In this document: positions 5,581-12,456 of the stretch, one piece after another
Layout of the letters: each line of letters starts with the position of its first letter
Numbering within the stretch: the stretch's first letter is position 1
Assembly (NCBI GenBank): GCA_035510695.1
Contig: DATKGO010000045.1
Span: forward strand, 1-12,787
Reading direction: 5' to 3'
DNA: 12,787 nucleotides
Source: DAIDHK01 sp035510695
GTDB lineage: Bacteria > Patescibacteriota > Microgenomatia > Levybacterales > UBA12049
Position numbers and translations under genes: made by a program
The notes under the pieces: model-generated
What the model saw: only the letters and a program-made list of their open reading frames with translations
The model's database searches: none
What the model was told of the DNA's origin: nothing

Positions 5581-5925
5581 ATGGTATATGATCTTGAAGA
5601 GAGAACTGCCTTATTTGGAGAAAGAATAATTGCTCTTTGCAAAATATTACCAAAAGATGCAGTTACACTCCCTCTCATCTCTCAGATTGTTCGTTCAGGT
5701 ACGAGCATAGGAGCAAATTATGCCGAAGCAAACGGGGCCAGTAGTAAAAAGGACTTCAAGAATAAAATTTTCATTTGTAAAAAGGAAGCAATTGAAACAA
5801 AATATTGGTTGCGTATGTTGGGAAATACAAATGAGACAATTAAGGAAGAATGCAGAATGCTTTGGAAAGAAGTGCAAGAGTTAACACTTATTTTTTCTAA
5901 GATAGCTAAAAGCTCTTCTGATTAA
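5581..5925 (+). CDS. Four-helix-bundle protein (S23/TIGR02436, 23S rRNA IVS-protein-like)
   Basis: 114 aa, all-helical by appearance. The diagnostic motif is VRSGTSIGANYAEA at about residues 37-50, followed by SSKKDFKNKIFICKKEAIET and WLRMLG, the pattern of the four-helix-bundle family first seen in 23S rRNA intervening sequences. The length matches the family (about 115-130 aa). No catalytic site is known for the family. A related fold, Avd, assists diversity-generating retroelements, but no reverse transcriptase or template/variable repeat pair is in this window. The gene stands alone between the ATPase and the large 883-aa gene, enclosed by inverted 7-bp-periodic AT repeats (5517-5547 and 5951-5978), so it may be a small mobile cassette. 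Its exact function is unknown. Confidence 0.85.
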   Translation: MVYDLEERTALFGERIIALCKILPKDAVTLPLISQIVRSGTSIGANYAEANGASSKKDFKNKIFICKKEAIETKYWLRMLGNTNETIKEECRMLWKEVQELTLIFSKIAKSSSD

Positions 5926-5950
5926 TCATTTAAAATTTAGAGATTGATTA

Positions 5951-5978
5951 GAAATTAAGAATTAGAAATTAAAAATTA
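5951..5978. repeat. Right 7-bp-periodic flank of the four-helix-bundle gene
   Basis: Heptads GAAATTA, AGAATTA, GAAATTA, AAAATTA run in register from 5951. Two 11-bp blocks (5954-5964 and 5967-5977) are exact reverse complements of blocks in the left flank. The pair encloses about 460 bp containing only the four-helix-bundle gene. Confidence 0.65.
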
Positions 5979-6029
5979 TTTAGTTGTTTTACAACCAAAC
6001 TGTCAGCTTTTTGTTAGTTTCATATCAAG

Positions 6030-6055
6030 TTGATCTCCTAACCATCAATTACAAT
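6030..6055 (+). promoter_or_regulatory. Probable promoter of the 883-aa protein gene
   Basis: TACAAT (6050-6055) lies 9 nt before ATG at 6065. TTGATC (6030-6035) is the nearest -35-like hexamer, but its 14-bp spacer is short, so the -35 is uncertain. No Shine-Dalgarno sequence precedes the ATG. Confidence 0.4.
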
Positions 6056-6064
6056 TCATCCACT

Positions 6065-8716
6065 ATGGAACGTTTGACACCTTCCCAGCCGCTAAGCTAT
6101 GCTGAAAAGGAAAGTAAAAATATGAATGACACAGAACGTCAGCGTCTAGAACAGCTGGCAACTCTTGAGAGCTACCGCCAAAGATTGGGGACGATTCATC
6201 AACAGCAATTGGTTAATGGGAGAACTACGGAAAGAGATTTTAATGCCTGGTTAAGAGAGCCCAGAACTCAAGATTTTTTGGCCGAATTACAGCTAAGAGA
6301 ATTGGCTGGTGTTCCAGGGGGTGGCAGACCGCCGAGACAAGAACAAATTGTCCCTCCAACTACTCCAGATCAGCAAGAGCCTGTTTTGCCGGGAGGTAGA
6401 AACGGAAGGCCTCAAGTGCAGACTCAAGAGGATGCTACGGAGTCTTATGCCAGAGGTCAGGAAAGGGTAGCCAAACGTCTGCAAAAATTTAAAGACCCCG
6501 AAGAATTATTTGCTGCTGTTTCCGAAGTTATGAGTAAAGAAGAACAGGCAGATTATCCTTTGGTTACAGGAAGAGTTGAAGATACCGAAACAGGAACTAT
6601 AACTGAAAAAGGCACTATTAATGCAGCTAATGTTATCCGGTTTGTCCGGCAAAAGTTAACCTATTTAAGTAATCTTGATCCCCAGAATCCAGGTCTTGAT
6701 TTGACTCAGGCTTTAAGTTTTCCGGTCCGAGGCCGCAGTATAAATTTGGCGAGTTATTTGAATCAATATCGTTTTGAAGATCAGTTTAAGGGACATCAAA
6801 AGTTAATTGATGAAGTACTCAGTATCGTGTATACCTCCAATTATATCCGCCGAGCCGGACTTACCGAGAGACTTGAGTTGGGTACGAAGAACTTCACGGA
6901 ATTGGAGCAAAAGACGAAAGGCTTGAATGAATTGACGCGCCCTTGGATCGACTGGAATAGTCAGATCGATTATTACCTGACTATGTCTCATGAGTTTAAG
7001 ATTGACAAGAGAAACATTGGGACAGAGGAAAACCCAAAATGGATAGAGAATCGTACCGGAGATAATAGAGTCGGCCGGGCTTTCCTTTCCATGGTGGATG
7101 CCTTCGCTGCCCTGGCGGATCGCGAAATGATCGCAAAACGTTTCGGAGCCGATTGTGACTTATTAAACATTGATAAATTTGAAAATGCCATTTACCAAAA
7201 TGCCTTGGATAAGGCACTAACCTCATTTCCGGATCAGGATTATGCCAAACAACGAGCCAGAGAAGTTACAGACCAAGTCATAGCCGAAGCCGGAAGCGGT
7301 TGGACGAAGGCAAAGACAGATCCCGAGGCATACATGACATTGTTGAATATCTACACTACGCCTAATCCGAATTCCCAGTTAGCTTTGGCTGTCAGAAGAT
7401 TAATACGCGATACTGTGGGTAAAAAACATCATCTATTTGAAAAAGACAGTAATGGTAAAGTTAAGACTTCAGCCAATGGGGAAAAACAGTTGGATACCGT
7501 TAACTTAAACTTCGCCATGCTTTATGCGGAAAATTTCGCCTATACGGCCAATATTATTACCATGCTGGATGTCACCGGCAGAAATTTTTCCAATGTGGAG
7601 CAGTTTTTATCAGAAATAGCGCGCTTACGGGGTATTCAAGGACGGGCTGCCAATCCGGGTCAGCTGGCTACAGTTACTACCTTTGCAAAGACAGACGTGC
7701 CGCTTTTGCAGGCAATCCGCAACAATAACGGAGATACTCTCGCGGAGGTTTTCGATAGAGCCAGAGAGATTTCGGATAAAATGGCAGCCACGGAAGAAGC
7801 AGCCGGAGACAATGAGTTGACGCCTGAACAACAAAAAGAGATAGAGACACAGCAAAAAGAGTACATCGTTAATTCCAGAAAAAATGCTTTCGGCGAGCAG
7901 GCTTTGAAGAAAAATATCGACGACGGAGTCAGAAATGCCCAGGAATTAAATACGATGTTAGGCGAAGGGAAGGAGTTTAACTTTGAAGAGTTTACCAAAT
8001 ATGATGAGGCGACACGGGAGTATAAAATTGATTTGGGGAAGTTGTATGAAGCGGCAGACGGTGTGATCAAGCGCATCAGAAATCTATTGACTACTAGAAA
8101 GGTAAAACTTACTCAAACGGATCGTAAATTGGAGAAGATGACTGTTTGGGTCACCGGTAAAGATGGAGTTAAAAAACCGGAATTACGAGACGTTTGGGTA
8201 ACTCAACCATTAGGTTTATCGATGTTTGGGCCTGAAGTTTATGATGTTCCTATTTTTTGGCAAAAAGAGGATGGTAAGGCAGTTATGAATCTCATGGGAG
8301 GACATGAGATTGATGTTTACAAAATGAACGGTGAAAAGGGCGTAGATGATTTGGAAATAGTGAAGATGGCGGCTTTGAATATCTTCGCCGGACAGGCAAT
8401 TGCGCATAAAATGGCACATTCGGAACAGCCATCCTTCGGATCTAATTATTACAGAGCTTTAATAGAAGGTTTGAGACGAATTCCTGCCTGGGCATATATT
8501 GATAAGACGGAGAAAAATAATAACAGGCCGATCGGACATTTTTTCAGCGGTTGGCAAATGGATTGGTTTAAGGAAAAAGTGGGGATTACGGAACCCCAAC
8601 TGCTTTGGATGGATATGAAGCGGGCTTTTCTAAATCCTGAGACTTGGAAAGCTTGGTATAAGGCCATAATAGAACCCACGGCTAAAGTTCTGCAGAGTGA
8701 TGTGGGAGGAAAATAA
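6065..8716 (+). CDS. Large soluble protein of unknown function in a secretion-type locus
   Basis: 883 aa from ATG at 6065, chosen because a TACAAT box lies 9 nt upstream; an in-frame TTG at 5984 would add an unlikely leader. I do not recognise a family. There is no signal peptide and no transmembrane helix. The N-terminus (about 1-115) is Gln/Glu/Arg-rich and helical, followed by a Pro/Gly/Gln linker. The middle is long, mixed and charged, with Glu/Gln stretches near 'TPEQQKEIETQQKEYIV'. The C-terminal 130 residues are richer in aromatic residues (FFSGWQMDWFKEKVG, WMDMKRAFLNPETWKAWYKA), suggesting a folded interaction domain. It converges on the VirB6-like gene and could be a cytoplasmic partner of that apparatus. 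This is inferred from position only. Confidence 0.7.
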   Translation: MERLTPSQPLSYAEKESKNMNDTERQRLEQLATLESYRQRLGTIHQQQLVNGRTTERDFNAWLREPRTQDFLAELQLRELAGVPGGGRPPRQEQIVPPTTPDQQEPVLPGGRNGRPQVQTQEDATESYARGQERVAKRLQKFKDPEELFAAVSEVMSKEEQADYPLVTGRVEDTETGTITEKGTINAANVIRFVRQKLTYLSNLDPQNPGLDLTQALSFPVRGRSINLASYLNQYRFEDQFKGHQKLIDEVLSIVYTSNYIRRAGLTERLELGTKNFTELEQKTKGLNELTRPWIDWNSQIDYYLTMSHEFKIDKRNIGTEENPKWIENRTGDNRVGRAFLSMVDAFAALADREMIAKRFGADCDLLNIDKFENAIYQNALDKALTSFPDQDYAKQRAREVTDQVIAEAGSGWTKAKTDPEAYMTLLNIYTTPNPNSQLALAVRRLIRDTVGKKHHLFEKDSNGKVKTSANGEKQLDTVNLNFAMLYAENFAYTANIITMLDVTGRNFSNVEQFLSEIARLRGIQGRAANPGQLATVTTFAKTDVPLLQAIRNNNGDTLAEVFDRAREISDKMAATEEAAGDNELTPEQQKEIETQQKEYIVNSRKNAFGEQALKKNIDDGVRNAQELNTMLGEGKEFNFEEFTKYDEATREYKIDLGKLYEAADGVIKRIRNLLTTRKVKLTQTDRKLEKMTVWVTGKDGVKKPELRDVWVTQPLGLSMFGPEVYDVPIFWQKEDGKAVMNLMGGHEIDVYKMNGEKGVDDLEIVKMAALNIFAGQAIAHKMAHSEQPSFGSNYYRALIEGLRRIPAWAYIDKTEKNNNRPIGHFFSGWQMDWFKEKVGITEPQLLWMDMKRAFLNPETWKAWYKAIIEPTAKVLQSDVGGK

Positions 8717-8717
8717 A

Positions 8718-8751
8718 TAATCCAATAAACGAATAACAAATTATCGGATTA
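8718..8751. terminator. Possible bidirectional terminator between convergent genes
   Basis: TAATCC (8718-8723) pairs with GGATTA (8746-8751); after one mismatch ATAA (8725-8728) pairs with TTAT (8741-8744), leaving a 12-nt loop. It fills the 37-bp gap between the two convergent stops. The stem is AT-rich and has no clear T-tract, so termination strength is doubtful. Confidence 0.4.
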
Positions 8752-8753
8752 CC

Positions 8754-10892
8754 CTATGGCTTTGGAGGAGTGCCTTGTGGTCCACCAGTTTGCGTTGGTT
8801 TTTGACCTAAGTATTGTTGTCTAAGCCTCTCTCTTTCAGCTTTGCCTGTGTCACCGGCTGTCCAGCGGACTAATTTCCTTGCAGCTTCAGCCTTTTCGGA
8901 TTCATAAGCGTCACGGTTATAGCGTCCGCGTACCAAGTTCTCAAATTGTCTCATGAATTCATCATTGCCTGCCGTAGTGCCAACATCTCCGCCTCTTCTG
9001 AGTACTTGACCATAGGCATCATTGGTTAATGACTCAAATTGAGGAGCATTGGTTCTGGCAAATTTTCTCAGTCCCTGTCTCCAGCCTTCTATACCCAACG
9101 CAGTATTTTGCAACCAGTTTTTGTTGGGCATATCTCTATATCTTTGTAAGGTGTCAAAACGCTTCTCCGCTCCTTCTTTTTTCCTCTGAGCTAATAAGCC
9201 TGAGAGTAAGCGAGGATTACCATTCTTGTCTTTGCCAAATAACTTACCGCCGGTAACTCCCCATAGACTGGTAGCCATTTTAGTTCCGATACCCAGACTT
9301 TGGCCGATATTGCCGAGCATGTTCATTTCAGGAGCCTGGAATAGACTGCGAGTAAATTTAAGTGCGCTGGGAGCCAATAAAATAAAACCCAAACCTATAA
9401 GCGGCGCCAGGGCTGAAGCGCTAAGATCTAAATTTCCCAAAAGTGGGGGCACAAAAATATTGGTATCAGAAGTGCCGGGGACCTTAGGGGCATTGTTAAA
9501 AAAATCTACAAAAAGTTTGGCTAATAAGAAAAAGCCAATAACTGCAGGGAAAACTGCCAGATTGGCAGCCAGATCACGCAGCCAAGTGGAAAATGTGAGT
9601 TTGGATTTGGGGATAATGGAAGCAATAATCCAAAACGGCGCGAAGATAACATCTAAAAGGATGAAAATATAGGCTTTTAACAAAACCACCCAGACGCGGA
9701 CAAGCGAAACTAGAATGGAAATAATTATAACCAGAAAACCCAGTACGGTTCCAATATAAGCTGAGACATCGCCAGTTCTAGAGGCAGCTATGCCTGCAAC
9801 CGTGCCTGTAGCGATCAAATTTAATATGCCACCCACAGGAATCCCAAAAACATTAATACTACCTGTCACACTTCCAAGTGTAGTGCTAGTTAGAAGTGCG
9901 GCTACTAATCCCACTACAACTTGTCCGATTGTCCCGGTGGTAGTGACTAGATTTCCGAATGCATTGCCAAAGCTTTGAGCTATTTGCCATGAGTCACCGA
10001 GCGTTGATGAATTGGCAGCGGAATTGGAAGTTAGCGAATTGAAAAAGCCCAAAGGGTTATTCCCTTGGATATGTCCATAAACTATGCTGCTGATTGGCGT
10101 TGGATTATTAGTCGTAGGATCTATACTTGCCGCCAGATTGATGATGACAGCCATGATTACATACATGAGATCTATTAAAAAACCGGCTATAGCGTAAGAA
10201 AAAGTGATAAGCAGAAGACCGATAATGATTCGCGGAATGGCATATTGGATGGACATAACTGTTTGCGCATTTATTTTCACCCGCAGCATGATGGCAAAGC
10301 CAATGACTATAAAAATGAGAACAAAAGCCAAATAGGCGATATTGCGAAAAGTCGTCCACATACCCAAAAGCGGAGTCAGTTTGCAGTAACCAGTTTTAGA
10401 CTTATCAGGGTTATTAGTGGAGTCACAATAACCGGCTGCCAGAGCTGTTTTGGTGACGCCGAAATTTCCGGCTAAATAGCCCGTGTAATCACCTAAATGC
10501 GCGGCTGGAGTATAAGTGACACCTATACCTGAAACCACCATTCCGAGTAAACCCATATTTTGCGGAGCAAGACTGTATTGATGGGTAGTCGCATTAACGC
10601 CCAAGCATCCTTTCGGGTTGACAGGATCTACTCCGGCGAGTTGGCAGGTCATGGCACTCATCACGTCAAGCATGACTGTCTGCACCCAGCTGTGCTGATT
10701 GCGGGGCACAGTATTGTCAGCATTGGGTGTAGTGAACTGGTTTGTTGTTTGGTTAGCTGAAGAAGTTGAAGGTTGTGGTGTTTGAGCGAAGGCTGGAGCA
10801 GAGCAAAGAGCAAAGAGCAAAGAGCAAAGAGCAAAGAGCAAAAATAATTTTGTTCGAAGAAGATTTGGAAAGCGCCTGGCAGGGAGACTCAT
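8754..10892 (-). CDS. VirB6/TrbL-like polytopic membrane protein
   Basis: 713 aa from ATG at 10892, which lies 9 nt after the -10; the ATG at 10898 is the alternative. A signal peptide (residues about 15-36, ending APAFA) precedes a Ser/Thr/Asn-rich segment and an exported region with several Cys. Hydrophobic segments follow near 181-205, 220-255, 330-370, 378-430, 440-465 and 490-515. The motif AIPRIIIGLLLITFSYAIAG, then FLIDLMYV, is characteristic of VirB6/TrbL-like proteins in CPR genomes. The last 190 residues are a hydrophilic, Arg/Lys/Gln-rich cytoplasmic tail. VirB6 proteins form the inner-membrane channel of type IV secretion systems, so this is the best marker that the window holds such a locus. 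The signal-peptide codons are built from a 7-bp tandem repeat. Confidence 0.75.
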   Translation of the reverse strand: MSLPARRFPNLLRTKLFLLFALCSLLFALCSAPAFAQTPQPSTSSANQTTNQFTTPNADNTVPRNQHSWVQTVMLDVMSAMTCQLAGVDPVNPKGCLGVNATTHQYSLAPQNMGLLGMVVSGIGVTYTPAAHLGDYTGYLAGNFGVTKTALAAGYCDSTNNPDKSKTGYCKLTPLLGMWTTFRNIAYLAFVLIFIVIGFAIMLRVKINAQTVMSIQYAIPRIIIGLLLITFSYAIAGFLIDLMYVIMAVIINLAASIDPTTNNPTPISSIVYGHIQGNNPLGFFNSLTSNSAANSSTLGDSWQIAQSFGNAFGNLVTTTGTIGQVVVGLVAALLTSTTLGSVTGSINVFGIPVGGILNLIATGTVAGIAASRTGDVSAYIGTVLGFLVIIISILVSLVRVWVVLLKAYIFILLDVIFAPFWIIASIIPKSKLTFSTWLRDLAANLAVFPAVIGFFLLAKLFVDFFNNAPKVPGTSDTNIFVPPLLGNLDLSASALAPLIGLGFILLAPSALKFTRSLFQAPEMNMLGNIGQSLGIGTKMATSLWGVTGGKLFGKDKNGNPRLLSGLLAQRKKEGAEKRFDTLQRYRDMPNKNWLQNTALGIEGWRQGLRKFARTNAPQFESLTNDAYGQVLRRGGDVGTTAGNDEFMRQFENLVRGRYNRDAYESEKAEAARKLVRWTAGDTGKAERERLRQQYLGQKPTQTGGPQGTPPKP
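10801..10842. repeat. Six perfect GAGCAAA heptamers in the signal-peptide codons
   Basis: Positions 10801-10842 are six uninterrupted copies of GAGCAAA (TTTGCTC on the coding strand). Three copies encode FALCSLL, giving the near-duplicate LFALCSLLFALCS in the signal peptide of the VirB6-like protein. The unit is not a multiple of three, so gain or loss of one copy would shift the frame. Confidence 0.95.
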
Positions 10893-10901
10893 ATACATTC
10901 C

Positions 10902-10930
10902 AGTTTGGCTGATTTTCGCATGAGTGTCAA
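10902..10930 (-). promoter_or_regulatory. Promoter of the VirB6-like gene
   Basis: Minus strand: TTGACA (10930-10925), 17-bp spacer, CAAACT (10907-10902), then 9 nt to ATG at 10892. The -35 is perfect and the -10 weak (3 of 6). It lies back to back with the next promoter, only 12 bp between the two -35 boxes. Confidence 0.5.
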
Positions 10931-10942
10931 GGTTGGCGCGTA

Positions 10943-10972
10943 TTGACAGATAGAATGAATCTTAGTTATGCT
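10943..10972 (+). promoter_or_regulatory. Promoter of the 200-aa acidic protein gene
   Basis: TTGACA (10943-10948), 18-bp spacer, TATGCT (10967-10972), then 10 nt to ATG at 10983. This excludes the ATG at 10968, which lies inside the -10. A leader of about 3-4 nt without a Shine-Dalgarno sequence is predicted. Confidence 0.65.
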
Positions 10973-10982
10973 TTCTTTATAT

Positions 10983-11585
10983 ATGAGTGAAACAGGAGAA
11001 CGAGAAATAGTCGTGGATAGGAAGCCGGAAGAGAAATCACCGGAAGAAGAAAAAGCGGAATATGAAAGATTACAAAAAGAACGGAATGAGAACGTAACAG
11101 TTGGGCGAGCCTATAGAAATGCTGTTGAATCCACGATAAATGAACTTGAATTATCCTCTGAGGTGAAACAAGCCTTAAGCGAAAAACTTTTAGCTGCGAA
11201 TGAGGACATATTGGCTATAATGCAAAGCGGAGAGTTTTTTAGGCCGGCAGCCGAGCGTCCGGATGCCATCGTTATGGATGTGGGAGATACTTTGTCCGGA
11301 GAAAGTCCTACAGGGAAAGTGGTAAAAGCCTCAGAAGTTATTAATAAAATTGCTTCCCGATTGGGATTTGTCCCAAAAGATGGCGATTTGGTGACAGTAG
11401 CGGAAGGTGCTATGCAATTGCAAAAAGGTGGTTTGGAATGGGCAGCCGGGACTGCTTTATTAAAGGAAGGTATGAATATTACAGATGTTCCATATCCTGA
11501 CGAAAGTGTGCCGTTTGCTATATCCCTAGTTCAAGAGGAACCTGCGAGTCAAGATTTTTCCAGTGCATATATTCATCGGAGATAG
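10983..11585 (+). CDS. Acidic hypothetical protein, divergent from the VirB6-like gene
   Basis: 200 aa from ATG at 10983, set by the promoter. I do not recognise a family. The first 45 residues are highly charged (Glu/Lys/Arg, e.g. KPEEKSPEEEKAEYERLQKE) and probably coiled or disordered. A helical part follows (YRNAVESTINELELSSEVKQ), then a compact C-terminal part with Gly and hydrophobic residues (PDAIVMDVGDTL, GKVVKASEVINKIASRLGFV). No signal peptide or membrane helix is seen, so it is likely cytoplasmic. It shares a 90-bp divergent promoter region with the VirB6-like gene, which suggests joint regulation. It ends 28 bp before the convergent PIN toxin gene. Confidence 0.65.
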   Translation: MSETGEREIVVDRKPEEKSPEEEKAEYERLQKERNENVTVGRAYRNAVESTINELELSSEVKQALSEKLLAANEDILAIMQSGEFFRPAAERPDAIVMDVGDTLSGESPTGKVVKASEVINKIASRLGFVPKDGDLVTVAEGAMQLQKGGLEWAAGTALLKEGMNITDVPYPDESVPFAISLVQEEPASQDFSSAYIHRR

Positions 11586-11613
11586 TTTGAATCATACTAG
11601 TTTTAAGCTATAT

Positions 11614-12027
11614 TTAATCTAATCCGAGGCGAAGATAGCCATTTTTGTGAAAAGCCTCATCAAAACCAAAGATTTCTGTGGTTTCATATTTGTCAGCTAC
11701 TGCCATTACTATACAATCTGTGAAGCTGACTGATTCGGCTTGTGTTTTAAATTTTTCTAATGCCTTTTGATGAATATCAATTGTAGTATCCAATATAATG
11801 AATCGTTTATCAGTTAGTAATTTGTGTCCAATAGCATAGGCAATTTTATGTGAAATTTTTTTACCCACAATATTAAGTGTTTCAGAAAAAACATCAGATG
11901 GAATAAAAATATTTTGATTTTTCTGAGATATCTTTTCACTAACTTCTATTGCCAATATATTATTACTGTCATTGGGGGAAAAGATTGAAACAAGTCCACT
12001 TGAGTCTACTATAGCTGTAGTTTTCAT
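11614..12027 (-). CDS. PIN-domain toxin, VapC-like
   Basis: 137 aa. The PIN acidic residues are in place: D8 in AIVDSSGLVS, E49 in DVFSETLNI, D104 in VSFTDCIVMAVADKY and D123 in IFGFDEAFHKNGY. The 'FTDC ... FDEAFHKNGY' C-terminal signature is typical of VapC-like ribonucleases. Its ATG overlaps the antitoxin stop by 4 nt (ATGA), so translation is coupled. The expected activity is Mg2+-dependent endoribonuclease on tRNA or rRNA; the target is unknown. It belongs to a PIN subfamily different from the toxin at 3531-3959. The gene appears intact. Confidence 0.85.
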   Translation of the reverse strand: MKTTAIVDSSGLVSIFSPNDSNNILAIEVSEKISQKNQNIFIPSDVFSETLNIVGKKISHKIAYAIGHKLLTDKRFIILDTTIDIHQKALEKFKTQAESVSFTDCIVMAVADKYETTEIFGFDEAFHKNGYLRLGLD

Positions 12028-12269
12028 TTTTCGTAAAGATATTTATCTATATTGGTAGATAAATCCTTGGGTCCTTTGATATGAAGCTTTTTCCCAAATT
12101 CCGCAAGTTCTAATAATGCTTTTCCGGCATTGCTCATATAAGTTTTTTGCTTAATGCCATCTTCTAATGCCTCACGAATTATCTGAGCTTTAGGTTTTTT
12201 TTCTTGTTTAGAAATAATATCTAAGGATTGATTAAGTTGTTGGGTTAAATAAACCTGCGTTCTAATCAT
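12024..12269 (-). CDS. Ribbon-helix-helix antitoxin (CopG/VapB-like)
   Basis: 81 aa from ATG at 12269; an in-frame ATG at 12287 lies upstream of the -10 and is rejected. The N-terminus MIRTQVYLTQQLNQSLDIIS followed by KAQIIREALEDGI matches the ribbon-helix-helix fold: a beta strand with alternating residues (RTQVYL), helix A, then helix B with IREAL. The C-terminal part (about 45-81, KALLELAEFGKKLHIKGPKD) would bind the toxin. RHH antitoxins dimerise to bind operator palindromes, and one overlaps the -10 of this operon. The stop TGA overlaps the toxin ATG. Confidence 0.85.
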   Translation of the reverse strand: MIRTQVYLTQQLNQSLDIISKQEKKPKAQIIREALEDGIKQKTYMSNAGKALLELAEFGKKLHIKGPKDLSTNIDKYLYEK

Positions 12270-12289
12270 ATGTGTAATGTATAACATAT
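12268..12289. promoter_or_regulatory. Candidate operator of the RHH-PIN operon
   Basis: Inverted repeat ATATGT (12268-12273) and ACATAT (12284-12289) with 10 nt between, plus an inner palindrome ATGT-ATA-ACAT (12277-12287). Both cover the -10 and reach the antitoxin start codon, the expected place for an autorepressor. Confidence 0.5.
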
Positions 12290-12307
12290 ATTAGTATTTG
12301 TTGTCAA
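12278..12307 (-). promoter_or_regulatory. Promoter of the RHH-PIN toxin-antitoxin operon
   Basis: Minus strand: perfect TTGACA (12307-12302), 18-bp spacer, TATACA (12283-12278), then 8 nt to ATG at 12269. No Shine-Dalgarno sequence; a leaderless transcript is predicted. Confidence 0.65.
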
Positions 12308-12326
12308 GGCCAAGACGTTAATTTAA

Positions 12327-12355
12327 TTGAATAAATTCAGCTTCCATAGTACAAT
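12327..12355 (+). promoter_or_regulatory. Promoter of tRNA-Ser
   Basis: TTGAAT (12327-12332), 17-bp spacer, TACAAT (12350-12355). The predicted transcription start near 12362 lies about 7 nt before the mature tRNA 5' end. Confidence 0.6.
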
Positions 12356-12368
12356 GCTTAGTGTCCAA

Positions 12369-12456
12369 GGAGAGGTCGCATAGTTGGTCTAGTGCGGCGG
12401 TCTTGAAAACCGCTGTGGGGGCAACCCTACCGCGAGTTCGAATCTCGCCCTCTCCG
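12369..12456 (+). tRNA. tRNA-Ser (anticodon UGA)
   Basis: Acceptor stem GGAGAGG (12369-12375) pairs with CCTCTCC (12449-12455), followed by discriminator G. The anticodon arm is GCGGT-CTTGAAA-ACCGC, giving anticodon TGA. A long class II variable arm (GTGGGGGCAACCCTAC) and a T arm GCGAG-TTCGAAT-CTCGC follow, as expected for tRNA-Ser. The 3' CCA is not fully encoded: G is followed by CAGA. The T-arm and acceptor 3' part overlap the antisense end of a probable recombinase gene. Confidence 0.95.

Noticed and set aside
5581..5925. Diversity-generating retroelement accessory protein (Avd)
   Set aside because: The fold is related, but no reverse transcriptase and no template/variable repeat pair are in the window, and the motif fits the S23/TIGR02436 type.
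5984..6064. TTG-initiated N-terminal extension of the 883-aa protein
   Set aside because: A TACAAT box at 6050-6055 lies inside the extension, and ATG at 6065 fits the start rule seen elsewhere in the window.
7660..8076. Minus-strand 138-codon open frame
   Set aside because: It lies antisense within the 883-aa gene and shows no recognisable protein features or promoter.
9226..9672. Plus-strand 148-codon open frame
   Set aside because: It is wholly antisense to the VirB6-like gene, has no promoter and its composition mirrors the membrane-protein codons.
10801..10842. CRISPR-like array
   Set aside because: The units are contiguous 7-mers without spacers, inside a coding sequence.
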